From the NCBI GenBank assembly GCA_904392525.1, contig CAJFMW010000008.1, forward strand, positions 1 through 39,710: a DNA stretch of 39,710 bases, read 5' to 3'. The translations under genes were made by a program, and so were the position numbers. The DNA comes from an uncultured Eisenbergiella sp. GTDB taxonomy: Bacteria > Bacillota > Clostridia > Lachnospirales > Lachnospiraceae. The number at the start of each line of letters is the position of its first letter. Position 1 is the first letter of the stretch. The notes below the pieces were generated by a model that worked only from the letters and a program-made list of their open reading frames with translations, was not told where the DNA came from and did not search any database. This document shows positions 1-7,826 of the stretch, piece after piece.

Positions 1-107
1 TGACATTCTTTTAATAATTCCCTGTTTATCAGATGTCCCACTGATGTAAATACCATTCCTGGATTTTCGCTTGACAGCTGTGATATTCTCGCCAATTTCG
101 TTTCCAT
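1..107 (-). CDS. Group II intron-encoded reverse transcriptase/maturase, N-terminal fragment (cut by window edge)
   Basis: The ATG at 107-105 opens a frame that stays open to base 1, giving 35 codons that begin METKLARISQLSSENP and continue FTSVGHLINRELLKEC. This matches the usual start of group II intron-encoded proteins, where the 'F-T-S-(x)-x-H-L-I-N-x-E' stretch begins the RT-0/RT-1 region. The Shine-Dalgarno AGGAG lies 5 nt upstream of the ATG. The catalytic YADD box, maturase domain and any endonuclease domain would lie beyond the left edge and cannot be judged. The gene sits inside the intron RNA, as expected for an ORF in domain IV. Family assignment is firm; intron class and activity are not known. 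Confidence 0.85.
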   Translation of the reverse strand, partial: METKLARISQLSSENPGMVFTSVGHLINRELLKEC

Positions 108-612
108 AGTTTCTCCTGCCTCTGCGTACAGACTATGTTTCCTCTTTGATATCACTTTACATGGCCGACCTGCGAGGACAGGTCTTTCTCGACTTCCACG
201 GCAGTCCTTCCGTGTACTATTCGGCCATCCGACTTCTGCTGGCCTTTTACAGTTCTTCCTTTTACGGTTGTTCCGTATACCAGATGTACGCAACTCATTT
301 GGAACCAGACAGACCTCCCCAGTTGACTTGAAATCCTTGATTGCACGACCAGCCTCAAAACTCCGGGGAAGCGGAGGTAATCTCGCTCTTATCGATTACC
401 TCCGTATTGCTTTCGGTGAATAGGAGCACTTCTGCCTTCCCGATTTCATTTTAATATCGAAGCTATATACAGTTATGCCTTGCAGTCTCGCTGTCTACGC
501 TTAGCAGTCAACATCTCTGTTATCCACCCAAGACTCGCTTTGTGCGGTATAGCTTGTACCTTACACAGTGGGACTTTCACCCACCGAATTTCAAACCCTT
601 TGCTGGGCGCAC
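1..612 (-). mobile_element. Group II intron, 5' part (domains I-IV start), continues past the left edge
   Basis: On the minus strand the element starts at 612 with GTGCGCCCAGC, the canonical 5' end of bacterial group II introns (GUGYG). About 30 nt in is a GTGGG-TGAAAGT-CCCAC hairpin (568-584), a common domain I motif. A 10-bp stem GGAGGTAATC/GATTACCTCC lies at 373-403. A CTGGGGAGGTCTG segment near 320-332 also recurs in intron RNAs of this kind. About 500 nt of non-coding RNA then leads into the maturase start codon. The 5' splice junction falls 8 nt after the stem of the terminator at 621-673. The 3' end, domain V and domain VI are outside the window. Short ORFs within it are intron RNA, not genes. 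Confidence 0.88.
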
Positions 613-620
613 CCTATAAA

Positions 621-673
621 GTAAAATAAAGTGCGTAAGTTTTGTTACCGGTAACTTACACACTTTATTTTAC
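621..673 (-). terminator. Intrinsic-type terminator closing the polysaccharide operon
   Basis: The arms 621-641 and 653-673 are 21 nt each and pair completely in RNA (one G-U wobble) around an 11-nt loop containing ACCGGT. The minus-strand downstream arm ends in a U-rich run (CUUUAUUUUACUUUAUAGG). It lies 80 nt beyond the last large gene of the operon. Because the stem is AT-rich and nearly symmetrical it could also act on plus-strand transcripts. The intron begins 8 nt downstream. Confidence 0.8.
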
Positions 674-706
674 ACTCTCTTATTACAATCAATTTTCACC
701 ACTCTT

Positions 707-757
707 TTAGCTATACTTGACCAGAATATCCATATTAAATTTGATAAAAACCATCAT
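707..757 (-). CDS. 16-codon ORF coupled to the last operon gene; possible remnant
   Basis: The preceding gene's stop codon overlaps an ATG in the arrangement ATGA (757-754). AGGAG is placed 6 nt before this ATG, inside the final codons of the preceding gene. The frame reads MMVFIKFNMDILVKYS and stops at 707. The ribosome site and overlap are exactly those seen between real genes of this operon, but the product is too short to recognise. It may be the stump of a 28th gene lost before or when the terminator/intron end was formed, or chance. No similarity is claimed. Confidence 0.3.
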   Translation of the reverse strand: MMVFIKFNMDILVKYS

Positions 758-2328
758 TTGTTTCTCCTATGAATCTTTATACTTGCTTGCCAAATTCCAA
801 CAAATACCATCCCCCCTATCTCACTCCATACCATAATACTGATCAGTCCTCTGACACCTTCCAGCGCCACTATATTTTCTTTAAACTCATAAATCTTCTG
901 GCCTTCAGACATATCTCCAATAAACAGACTGTTTTCATCTGCTCGATTCCAGTCCGCCTGCGCCACAAAATATTCTCCTTCGTAATCAGAAAGCCCTCTG
1001 TTAACAAAAACGGAATCCGGCCTGTTCCATAAAACCAGAAAAAGAGCCGCTGTTATTGCTGCTATTGGCAATGCCCTAATGAAACATTTTACCGGCCTGA
1101 TATCTTTGCAGGCATCTCTAAATCTCCTCTCCATTCTAAAACCAAGACAAAGTTCTTCCTTTCTTAATATAAGCAATGCTTTTCTCCTGTTCCATATGGA
1201 CCTCTTTTCACCTGCCAACAGAATATTATACACGAAATCTCCCACAAAAAACAGCGAAATATTTTTGAAGGAAAGATTAAACAAAAACTGTTCCGTCACA
1301 GCGGATAACGCTGTTGAAACAAGCACTGCCAAATCTTTCCTCCTGTCATTCTTTACACTTCTGTAAATTGTCATCAAAAAGATAGTTACAAACAAAACAA
1401 AAGCAATCACTCCATAGTACATCAACAGATAAGCAAAGGAACTGTCAAGCGTTAAATGAGCATCAGACGGTGTTACTGTTCTGGTACCAAACAGAGACAG
1501 TCTGAAAGTGTGAAAAAAATAATAAACCAACTGAAAACGTGTGGATAATAACCTGTTAAAGAAATCGAACGCCCTTCCAGTTATGAGCAATGGACCTGCG
1601 ATTGGAAATATGATACAAAAAGGTGCAATACATTGGATTAAAATCTTTTCCACATATGATAGCCTTTTTCTAGCATCAAGGTACAGACTCATACAAAGGT
1701 AAAAAGTTACAATAATAATTCCCGTATAGCTAACAGAATATAAAAAAATATATAGATTCCCCAAAAACAGCAGACCAGCCAATACCCAAAGTCTCTTTCC
1801 CGTCATCTTCAAAGAATAAATCAAAAGCATTACAACGACAAAATAAGTTACATGCAAAACATTCGGATGTGTATATCCCAACGAATAACGAATAACTGGT
1901 CCAAGCCCCAGTTTGGAATGAACAACAACAACCCCATCTCCCATGCCAAGCACTCCTCTGAGCACAGAAAACAGGAATGTACTTCCCCAAATGCCAAGCG
2001 TTAGCTTCATAACACGAATAAGTGAAACATCTTTCATTCCAATCACCATACATACTGCTGCCAGCGCCGCCGTCTCTCCGGAGCTTTTCCTGATCAGTCC
2101 CGCTATCAAAAGAAGAACAATATTTACGCACCATTCCTTCAGACTATATTCTGTAAAAAGCAATTTCAGAAGGAAGCAGAAATATCCTGTAATAAGGCAA
2201 AGCGTAAACACTCTCTGACCTTCTGTCAGCCCGATTCCCTTGGCCCCCATTGTAATAATAAGAAAAAAATAATAAAAAAGTTCTCCGGCTTTAACTGAAA
2301 CTTGCTTATTGTGCGTATCTTTCTTCAC
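754..2328 (-). CDS. Wzy/O-antigen-ligase-type membrane protein (polysaccharide polymerase or ligase)
   Basis: This is a polytopic membrane protein of about 524 residues, with hydrophobic segments through the first ~370 residues. Wzy/WaaL-like landmarks are a loop with GYTHPNVLH and a late periplasmic-loop region reading LTLDSSFAYLLMYYG. Such proteins join lipid-linked repeat units or ligate the polymer at the outer face of the membrane. The GTG start at 2328 is preferred over an ATG at 2364 because AAGGAG lies 8 nt before it and GTGA overlaps the upstream stop by 4 nt, the operon's usual pattern. Unusually, ~120 residues follow the main membrane block: a positively charged stretch, another membrane helix, a hydrophilic ~75-residue loop and a last hydrophobic segment. 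Local GC is much lower than mid-operon. Polymerase versus ligase cannot be told from sequence. Confidence 0.75.
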   Translation of the reverse strand: MKKDTHNKQVSVKAGELFYYFFLIITMGAKGIGLTEGQRVFTLCLITGYFCFLLKLLFTEYSLKEWCVNIVLLLIAGLIRKSSGETAALAAVCMVIGMKDVSLIRVMKLTLGIWGSTFLFSVLRGVLGMGDGVVVVHSKLGLGPVIRYSLGYTHPNVLHVTYFVVVMLLIYSLKMTGKRLWVLAGLLFLGNLYIFLYSVSYTGIIIVTFYLCMSLYLDARKRLSYVEKILIQCIAPFCIIFPIAGPLLITGRAFDFFNRLLSTRFQLVYYFFHTFRLSLFGTRTVTPSDAHLTLDSSFAYLLMYYGVIAFVLFVTIFLMTIYRSVKNDRRKDLAVLVSTALSAVTEQFLFNLSFKNISLFFVGDFVYNILLAGEKRSIWNRRKALLILRKEELCLGFRMERRFRDACKDIRPVKCFIRALPIAAITAALFLVLWNRPDSVFVNRGLSDYEGEYFVAQADWNRADENSLFIGDMSEGQKIYEFKENIVALEGVRGLISIMVWSEIGGMVFVGIWQASIKIHRRNK

Positions 2329-4640
2329 CTTAAAAACTCCTTTTGTCCTTGAAACATTCTCCATCCGCTCTTTTTCCTATCCCCATAAATCCATACAATT
2401 ATTCCCAACAACGCAAACAATGAAATCACTTCACAGCCTCTCCAATACCATGGTTCAAAAAATCCAACAAATATCTCCCCTTCAAATTCAGCAGGAATCA
2501 AAATTGTAATTCTCGATGATGTCCCCGGTTCAATATGGAGTTCTTCTCCATTCGCCAGGGCATGGTATCCTTTATAATACAAAAGCGGGATCTCTATTTC
2601 CTGCTCCTGCTGCGTAAGATTGGACAGTGTTATATTTATACCGTCTTCCACTCTGTTCCACGCAGATACCTGTAGCGCTTCCATATTATAAGTTAGTACC
2701 GGCACGTAATCTTCCACATTGCTTCCTACAGGCAGATACTCACCATTACTTACCTCCATTGTAGTCATATTCCCTTCCTGATATATAAAGGTGGCGGAAT
2801 TCTCATTCAAAACGCCACTCATATAGGAAAGTCCCTGCCAAAAGGATACCAGAAGAAGTGCTCCCGCAATCCATTGCTTCTTTTCTCCTTTCAGCCAGTT
2901 CTTTTTAAAGAAAATGGCAGCAAACCAACAGAAAAACACTCCCGCCATGCTTAGAAAACGCCAGGGGTACTGTAGACTCCGCTCCGGGAATTCCAGAAAA
3001 GGAAACATCCGTGCCAAAGAAGTATATGGCATCAGATACGTCGTGAGGAATAGACTGAGAATTCCAAATGCCAGACATACACCTTCTTCCCATTTTTTCG
3101 CTTTACTTTCCTCATTCTTTTTACCGAAACGTATGACAAACCAGATCGCAACAATAAGAAAAAAAGCAACTCCAATGGTCTGCGGCATTTCTTCCATTGC
3201 TCCACTCGAAAAAGAGTGCGCTCCCTCCGTCTCTGCGTACTCATTCATAAAGAGCTGTGCGGGAAAAGTGGTTCTCTCATCCAAGCGGTAAGCCGCATAG
3301 GCATCTGGACTGTTAAGATTATATACACCGCTTACCATATAATCCAGAAACGGCACCAGAAACCAGATATTTAAAAGCAGTATGGCAATTACAGAGGTAA
3401 ACAACACTTTAAAATTTTTGAACCGAAATGTTTTTCTCCACAAAAGCAGACAGCCCAAAACAGTAAAAAATGCCGCCATTTCACAGGAGATCATATGCGT
3501 GACAATCAATCCCGTATATCCAGCTGCAATGGCGACCCAACTGTTCTGATGTTCCCTGCTGTCTTCCGGCAGCATGTAAACTTTCCATAATCCATAAAGA
3601 ATTAAAGGAATAAATACCATGGCTGAATACTCCCCCACAGCCGATCTGGTATAGATACAGGTAAGGCGATAAATATTCAGGGAATATAAAGCTGTCGCAA
3701 TCAGCCCCGCCTTCGGAGTACTAATTCTGGCAAAGCAATAATAGGCAACAAAAACTGTTGCTGTATTAATCATCAGAACATAGAAATCATATGCGCTTTG
3801 AATCGAAATGCCAAAGATCCGAAGTATAGCCGGCACATATAAAAGCAGATCCCCGTAAAATACAGATACTGCATATCCATGGCCATTCAGCCAGTTTGGC
3901 TGTATTTTTACCGGAAATGCTCCTGACTGCAATCCTGCCTTTATTCCCTCGATTCTCATCAAATGAAACGCAAAATCATGTCCTCCTATCAGATATCCCA
4001 CCATTAGTGGAATACTTGAAACAAGAACAAGAAGTATAAGCCCCCTGCTTATTTGGCCATATTCTCCCTGCCATAGTGAGAGACTTCCCAGATAATTCCG
4101 GAAAAGCACAGCTATTGCCACAATATCAAAGAAAAGAAGATAAAGCAATAGACAAAATACATAGTTTCTCAATGCTAATGAAGAATTTGTTATTGTAATC
4201 CCACGAACCAGCAGATAGCAGCCCTCCCAGGCGTCCCCGCGCAGTCTGCCGTTTACCTGCATGGGTCTGTTTCCATAACGGACCTTGAAATCACAGATAC
4301 TCGTTCCCGAGCTTCTCGTCTGTATATCGCCGCTGAGCTCCGGTACCATCCTGCCGTCCGTATAGGACACGCTCATAATAGCCGGTCCTTCATATTCATA
4401 TTGGATGGTAACCGTATACATTCCCTTTGGAAGCGTAAACTCCGGCGTGGTAATCCGGCTTCCCGTCGTGTCAATATAGAACCCCGGTTCTCCGGAATCA
4501 TAAACCAGATCATCCTGCGTAAAGGAAAGCTCCACCGGCTCCCTTCTGCTGTAAAGGAAACCAGCCAGACAAACCAGCAGGATTTCCATGGCCGCAATCA
4601 CCAGCCATATCTTTTTATTCTTCCGCAGCCGCTCTGCCAT
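2325..4640 (-). CDS. Large GT-C-like membrane protein (6-pyruvoyl-tetrahydropterin synthase-related / YfhO-like family)
   Basis: About 771 residues. It has an N-terminal membrane anchor (~10-30), then a ~130-residue beta-rich extracytoplasmic domain, then many membrane helices and a C-terminal beta-type domain before a final helix. The hallmark loop GGHDFAFHLMRIEG followed by NGHGYAVSVFYGD fits the membrane family annotated as 6-pyruvoyl-tetrahydropterin-synthase-related, which shares the GT-C layout with an acidic-histidine motif in the first outer loop. By analogy it may transfer a sugar from a polyprenyl-phosphate donor outside the cell; this is inference. The ATG at 4640 is chosen over 4646 because GGAGG is 9 nt before it. 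It overlaps the upstream GT4 gene by 26 nt. Composition is AT-rich like its downstream neighbour. Confidence 0.72.
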   Translation of the reverse strand: MAERLRKNKKIWLVIAAMEILLVCLAGFLYSRREPVELSFTQDDLVYDSGEPGFYIDTTGSRITTPEFTLPKGMYTVTIQYEYEGPAIMSVSYTDGRMVPELSGDIQTRSSGTSICDFKVRYGNRPMQVNGRLRGDAWEGCYLLVRGITITNSSLALRNYVFCLLLYLLFFDIVAIAVLFRNYLGSLSLWQGEYGQISRGLILLVLVSSIPLMVGYLIGGHDFAFHLMRIEGIKAGLQSGAFPVKIQPNWLNGHGYAVSVFYGDLLLYVPAILRIFGISIQSAYDFYVLMINTATVFVAYYCFARISTPKAGLIATALYSLNIYRLTCIYTRSAVGEYSAMVFIPLILYGLWKVYMLPEDSREHQNSWVAIAAGYTGLIVTHMISCEMAAFFTVLGCLLLWRKTFRFKNFKVLFTSVIAILLLNIWFLVPFLDYMVSGVYNLNSPDAYAAYRLDERTTFPAQLFMNEYAETEGAHSFSSGAMEEMPQTIGVAFFLIVAIWFVIRFGKKNEESKAKKWEEGVCLAFGILSLFLTTYLMPYTSLARMFPFLEFPERSLQYPWRFLSMAGVFFCWFAAIFFKKNWLKGEKKQWIAGALLLVSFWQGLSYMSGVLNENSATFIYQEGNMTTMEVSNGEYLPVGSNVEDYVPVLTYNMEALQVSAWNRVEDGINITLSNLTQQEQEIEIPLLYYKGYHALANGEELHIEPGTSSRITILIPAEFEGEIFVGFFEPWYWRGCEVISLFALLGIIVWIYGDRKKSGWRMFQGQKEFLR

Positions 4641-5847
4641 GTTCATATACCTCCATCAGTTTCTCACAGTATTCCTGCGTCGTATCAAATCGCATGCTGC
4701 GGCAGTTTTTCGTATATCTCCCAAGCCGTTCCCTGTCCTTCCACAGCTTTTCTGTTTTCTCTCTCAGTTCATCCACATTTCCCGGCGAAAAAAGCTCACC
4801 GGTCTCGCCGTTTTTCACCAGCTCAGGTATTCCGCCGATAGCAGAGGCCAGCACCGGGGTTCCGTAGATCTGGCTTTCCATCACGCTGAACGGGCAGTTT
4901 TCATACCACTCGGAAGGAATTACGCAGAAGGCCGCCTCCGAGATCAGACGGTAAAGCGCTTCTCCTGATACAAACCCCCGGTTTTCCACGTTTTCTGCCG
5001 CATTCACTTCCTCTTCCATGGGGCCGCTTCCCGCAAAGACGAAAGGAATCTGCGGAAGGCTGCGGCATACCTGAAGCAGCGTGTCAACGCCCTTTTCCCG
5101 GCAGAAGCGTCCAAAATAGAGCACATAGCCTCCTGCCACGCCGTCCTGCTGATTCTCCTGTGCTTCTTCCCTGTCCACAAAATTATGCATAACAAGAAGC
5201 TTATCCTGCAGATCCGCATACTGTGCCAGACGGTCCCTCAGAAAGCGGCTGGGGCAGATTATGGCGTACAGCTTCCGATAGACATGAAGCTTCTTATACA
5301 GGGTTCCCTCCACATATCCCAGAATACTTCTGGCCAGAGAACCGTGGATACACCTTCCCCGAATGCACTCTGAAAATCCGTTCTGCAGGCACCGCTCACA
5401 GGGTTCATATTCCCGCGGCCGCAGAAGCAGATGGTTGGGGCATACCAGCTGGTAATCATGTGCGGTATAAACAATTCTTACTTTTTTCCCGCTTTTTCTC
5501 TCATATCGCTCAATTTCATACAGGATAGAGGGGGTAAGCTGAAAATTAAAGTTATTCAGATGCACCACGTCCGGAGCAAAATCCTCCAGAACCGGCCTCA
5601 GCTTTCTTCTCGCTTCCAGAGAATAAATGATTTTGAACGGGTACAGCAGTTTCCCGATCTTTCCGCTGTGAAAATCCATGCTGGAGGTGTAGCTTTCCAC
5701 ACGGTTTCCCACGATACGTCCTTCATGCTCCATGCCGAAATACTGTGCTTCATGTCCGTTCTGCTCCAGCCATTTTCCGATTTTAAAAATATAGGTCTCT
5801 GATCCCCCGTTGGGATGGAGGAATTTGTTTACGATCAGAACCTTCAT
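4615..5847 (-). CDS. Family 4 glycosyltransferase
   Basis: A 410-residue GT-B enzyme, full length for the family. The N-terminal Rossmann half starts KVLIVNKFLHPNGGSETYI, with the glycine-rich acceptor loop. The C-terminal donor half contains YVLYFGRFCREKGVDTL, FAGSGPMEEEV and a PSEWYENCPFSVMES segment with the E-x7-E motif that binds the nucleotide sugar. Around residues 135-170 is a cysteine-rich insertion (CPN, CERC, CIRGRC) typical of one GT4 subgroup and possibly a small metal-stabilised loop. It acts in the cytoplasm on a membrane-bound lipid acceptor. The start overlaps the upstream stop by 4 nt (ATGA). Donor sugar and linkage cannot be read from sequence. Confidence 0.88.
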   Translation of the reverse strand: MKVLIVNKFLHPNGGSETYIFKIGKWLEQNGHEAQYFGMEHEGRIVGNRVESYTSSMDFHSGKIGKLLYPFKIIYSLEARRKLRPVLEDFAPDVVHLNNFNFQLTPSILYEIERYERKSGKKVRIVYTAHDYQLVCPNHLLLRPREYEPCERCLQNGFSECIRGRCIHGSLARSILGYVEGTLYKKLHVYRKLYAIICPSRFLRDRLAQYADLQDKLLVMHNFVDREEAQENQQDGVAGGYVLYFGRFCREKGVDTLLQVCRSLPQIPFVFAGSGPMEEEVNAAENVENRGFVSGEALYRLISEAAFCVIPSEWYENCPFSVMESQIYGTPVLASAIGGIPELVKNGETGELFSPGNVDELREKTEKLWKDRERLGRYTKNCRSMRFDTTQEYCEKLMEVYEHGRAAAEE

Positions 5848-7763
5848 TTTGTTACCCCGTCCTCATACAGTCTGAGCGTCTGCTCTGCCACATCGTCCCA
5901 GTTATATTTTCCACAGATATAATCCGCAGCTGTTTCCTTATATGCCGCTCTGATCTCCGGATGCTCCAGCAGCTCTTCCATCTTCTTCTGAAGATCCTGT
6001 GTATCGCTTTTCCGGAAAACGGCGGCATGCTCCGCCACCACTTCCGTATTTTCCCGGATATCGCTCACCAGACAGCAGTTTCCGTAGCTCATGGCCTCCA
6101 GCAGGCTCACAGCCATGCCCTCCACATCGCTGGGGAGCACAAAAAAGCAGGCGTTGGAGTACAGCTCCTCCAGAACTCTTCCTGCCACAAAACCCGTCAT
6201 CAGAATCCGGGGATCTTCAGCTGCCATAGCCTCCACTTCATCCATGTAGGACTGGGAATGACTGTTTCCGCCGGCGATCACGAGCCGCTTCTCTGTCCGG
6301 ATTTTCTTATATGCGTCAATCAGGTAATGCAGGCCTTTTTCCGGAACGATTCTGGCGACAAACAAAATATATCCATCCTTTTCCAGCCCATACTTTTCCC
6401 TGATTTCCTTCGGCTCATAGAGCGCAGGGCGCTGAATGCCGTTTGAAATAAAACGGGTCTGCCTTCCATAGGTCTCAAGGAAGTAGTCCTGCATGTTTTT
6501 CGAGAGCACAATGACCTCATCTGCCCGCCGCGCCGCCATTTTTTCTCCGGCTTTTAAAACCTTCGTCGCAAAGTTTCCCCACTTGGATCTCTGCCAGTCA
6601 AGACCGTGTATGGTGGCAATGGTCCGTATACCAAACAGCTTCGGAAGCCAGACCATGATGCATGGTCCCTCTGCGTGAAAGTGTATGATATCATAGCCGC
6701 CGAACAACGCCCGGAAAGCCGCAATTACGGAATATACAATTGCGTTCAGCTTTCCGTTGCGAAATGTGGGAATCGTAATCAGCCGGATTCCGTGATACTC
6801 CTTCCCCTTATACTGGGTATATTTTTTCCCCGCAGTATGTCTGCCGTAACGGTTATACGCGTCCACCCTGCAGCCCATCTTCACCAGTCTGGTGGACAGC
6901 TCGTCCACCACGATCTCCACGCCGCCCTCCCGGGAGGGAATCCGTTTATGGCCGATCATGGCGATTTTGAGAGGTTTTTCCTGTTTCCGGTTTTCCGCGT
7001 CAATTCCCCGCTTTCCCTTCATGCCTTCCTTGATCAAGTCAATCACGAAGGAGAAGTTTGTGTCAAGATAGCGGACCAGAAGCCTTTTCGGGTCCTGGCC
7101 GATCCGGTACAGCCACTCCATACAGATTTCCTGCATCCACATGGGAGCGCGCTTGACCGTTCCCGCATGGAAATCAAAACCGGCGCCAACACCCAGCATG
7201 ATGCCGCAGACTCTTCCGTCATGGGCCGCCATCCATTTTTCTTGCTTTGGAGCTCCCAGGCCCACCCAGATGAAGTCCGGCTCTGCCGCGTTAATCCGCT
7301 CCACTGCCTCTCTGTCCTCTTCCTCCGTCATGGGGCGGAACGGCGGGGAATACATGCCGACGATGTTCATTTTCGGATATCTTTCTGTCAGCTTCTTTCT
7401 TAGCGCGTCCAGGGTTTCCTGGGTGCTGCCGTAAAAATAGTGCCGATAGCCCTTCTCTTCGGACAGGGCAAACAGCTCCGGCATCAGATCCGGACCGGGC
7501 ACGCGTCCGGCCTCCTTCTCTCCCCTCAGATACTGAACAATGGAAAGGGGTTTTCCATCCGGAATGTTCATGGCGGCGCCGTTCTGCACCCGGCGGTACT
7601 CCGGGTCACGATACGCCGTTACCGTGGTGTGAACGTTGGACACGCAGATATAATGCCCCTTCAGTTCCTCCAGATGCGCCTCAATATAGCGCACCGTTTT
7701 GTCCATATCCGTAACATTAATTTTTGTCCCCAGGATGCTGTGATACTTCAGATTTTCCGTCAT
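5844..7763 (-). CDS. Bifunctional GT26 (TagA/WecG-like) - GT4 glycosyltransferase fusion
   Basis: One open frame of about 639 residues carries two complete enzymes. Residues ~5-255 are a WecG/TagA/CpsF (GT26) domain with NIPDGKPLSIVQYLRG, which includes the catalytic-type Asp, then GPDLM and VGLGAPKQEKWM. Residues ~265-639 are a GT4 domain starting KIAMIGHKRIPSREGGVE (DUF1972-like acceptor half), with YILFVARIVPEKGLHYL and SDVEGMAVSLLEAMSYG in the donor half. GT26 enzymes usually add ManNAc(A)-type sugar to GlcNAc-PP-undecaprenol; the fused GT4 would add the next sugar. The ATG at 7763 is chosen because AAAGAG is 6 nt upstream; an ATG at 7784 is possible. No frameshift or stop is visible in the ~15-residue charged linker. 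Confidence 0.88.
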   Translation of the reverse strand: MTENLKYHSILGTKINVTDMDKTVRYIEAHLEELKGHYICVSNVHTTVTAYRDPEYRRVQNGAAMNIPDGKPLSIVQYLRGEKEAGRVPGPDLMPELFALSEEKGYRHYFYGSTQETLDALRKKLTERYPKMNIVGMYSPPFRPMTEEEDREAVERINAAEPDFIWVGLGAPKQEKWMAAHDGRVCGIMLGVGAGFDFHAGTVKRAPMWMQEICMEWLYRIGQDPKRLLVRYLDTNFSFVIDLIKEGMKGKRGIDAENRKQEKPLKIAMIGHKRIPSREGGVEIVVDELSTRLVKMGCRVDAYNRYGRHTAGKKYTQYKGKEYHGIRLITIPTFRNGKLNAIVYSVIAAFRALFGGYDIIHFHAEGPCIMVWLPKLFGIRTIATIHGLDWQRSKWGNFATKVLKAGEKMAARRADEVIVLSKNMQDYFLETYGRQTRFISNGIQRPALYEPKEIREKYGLEKDGYILFVARIVPEKGLHYLIDAYKKIRTEKRLVIAGGNSHSQSYMDEVEAMAAEDPRILMTGFVAGRVLEELYSNACFFVLPSDVEGMAVSLLEAMSYGNCCLVSDIRENTEVVAEHAAVFRKSDTQDLQKKMEELLEHPEIRAAYKETAADYICGKYNWDDVAEQTLRLYEDGVTK

Positions 7764-7826
7764 TTGGTTCTCTTTTCTTTTCATTTTTTGTTCTATTTTG
7801 TCAGACTATTCCCGCCCTCTCCGAGA

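Noticed and set aside
152-358. 68-residue minus-strand frame before the maturase
   Set aside because: It lies inside structured group II intron RNA and resembles no protein.
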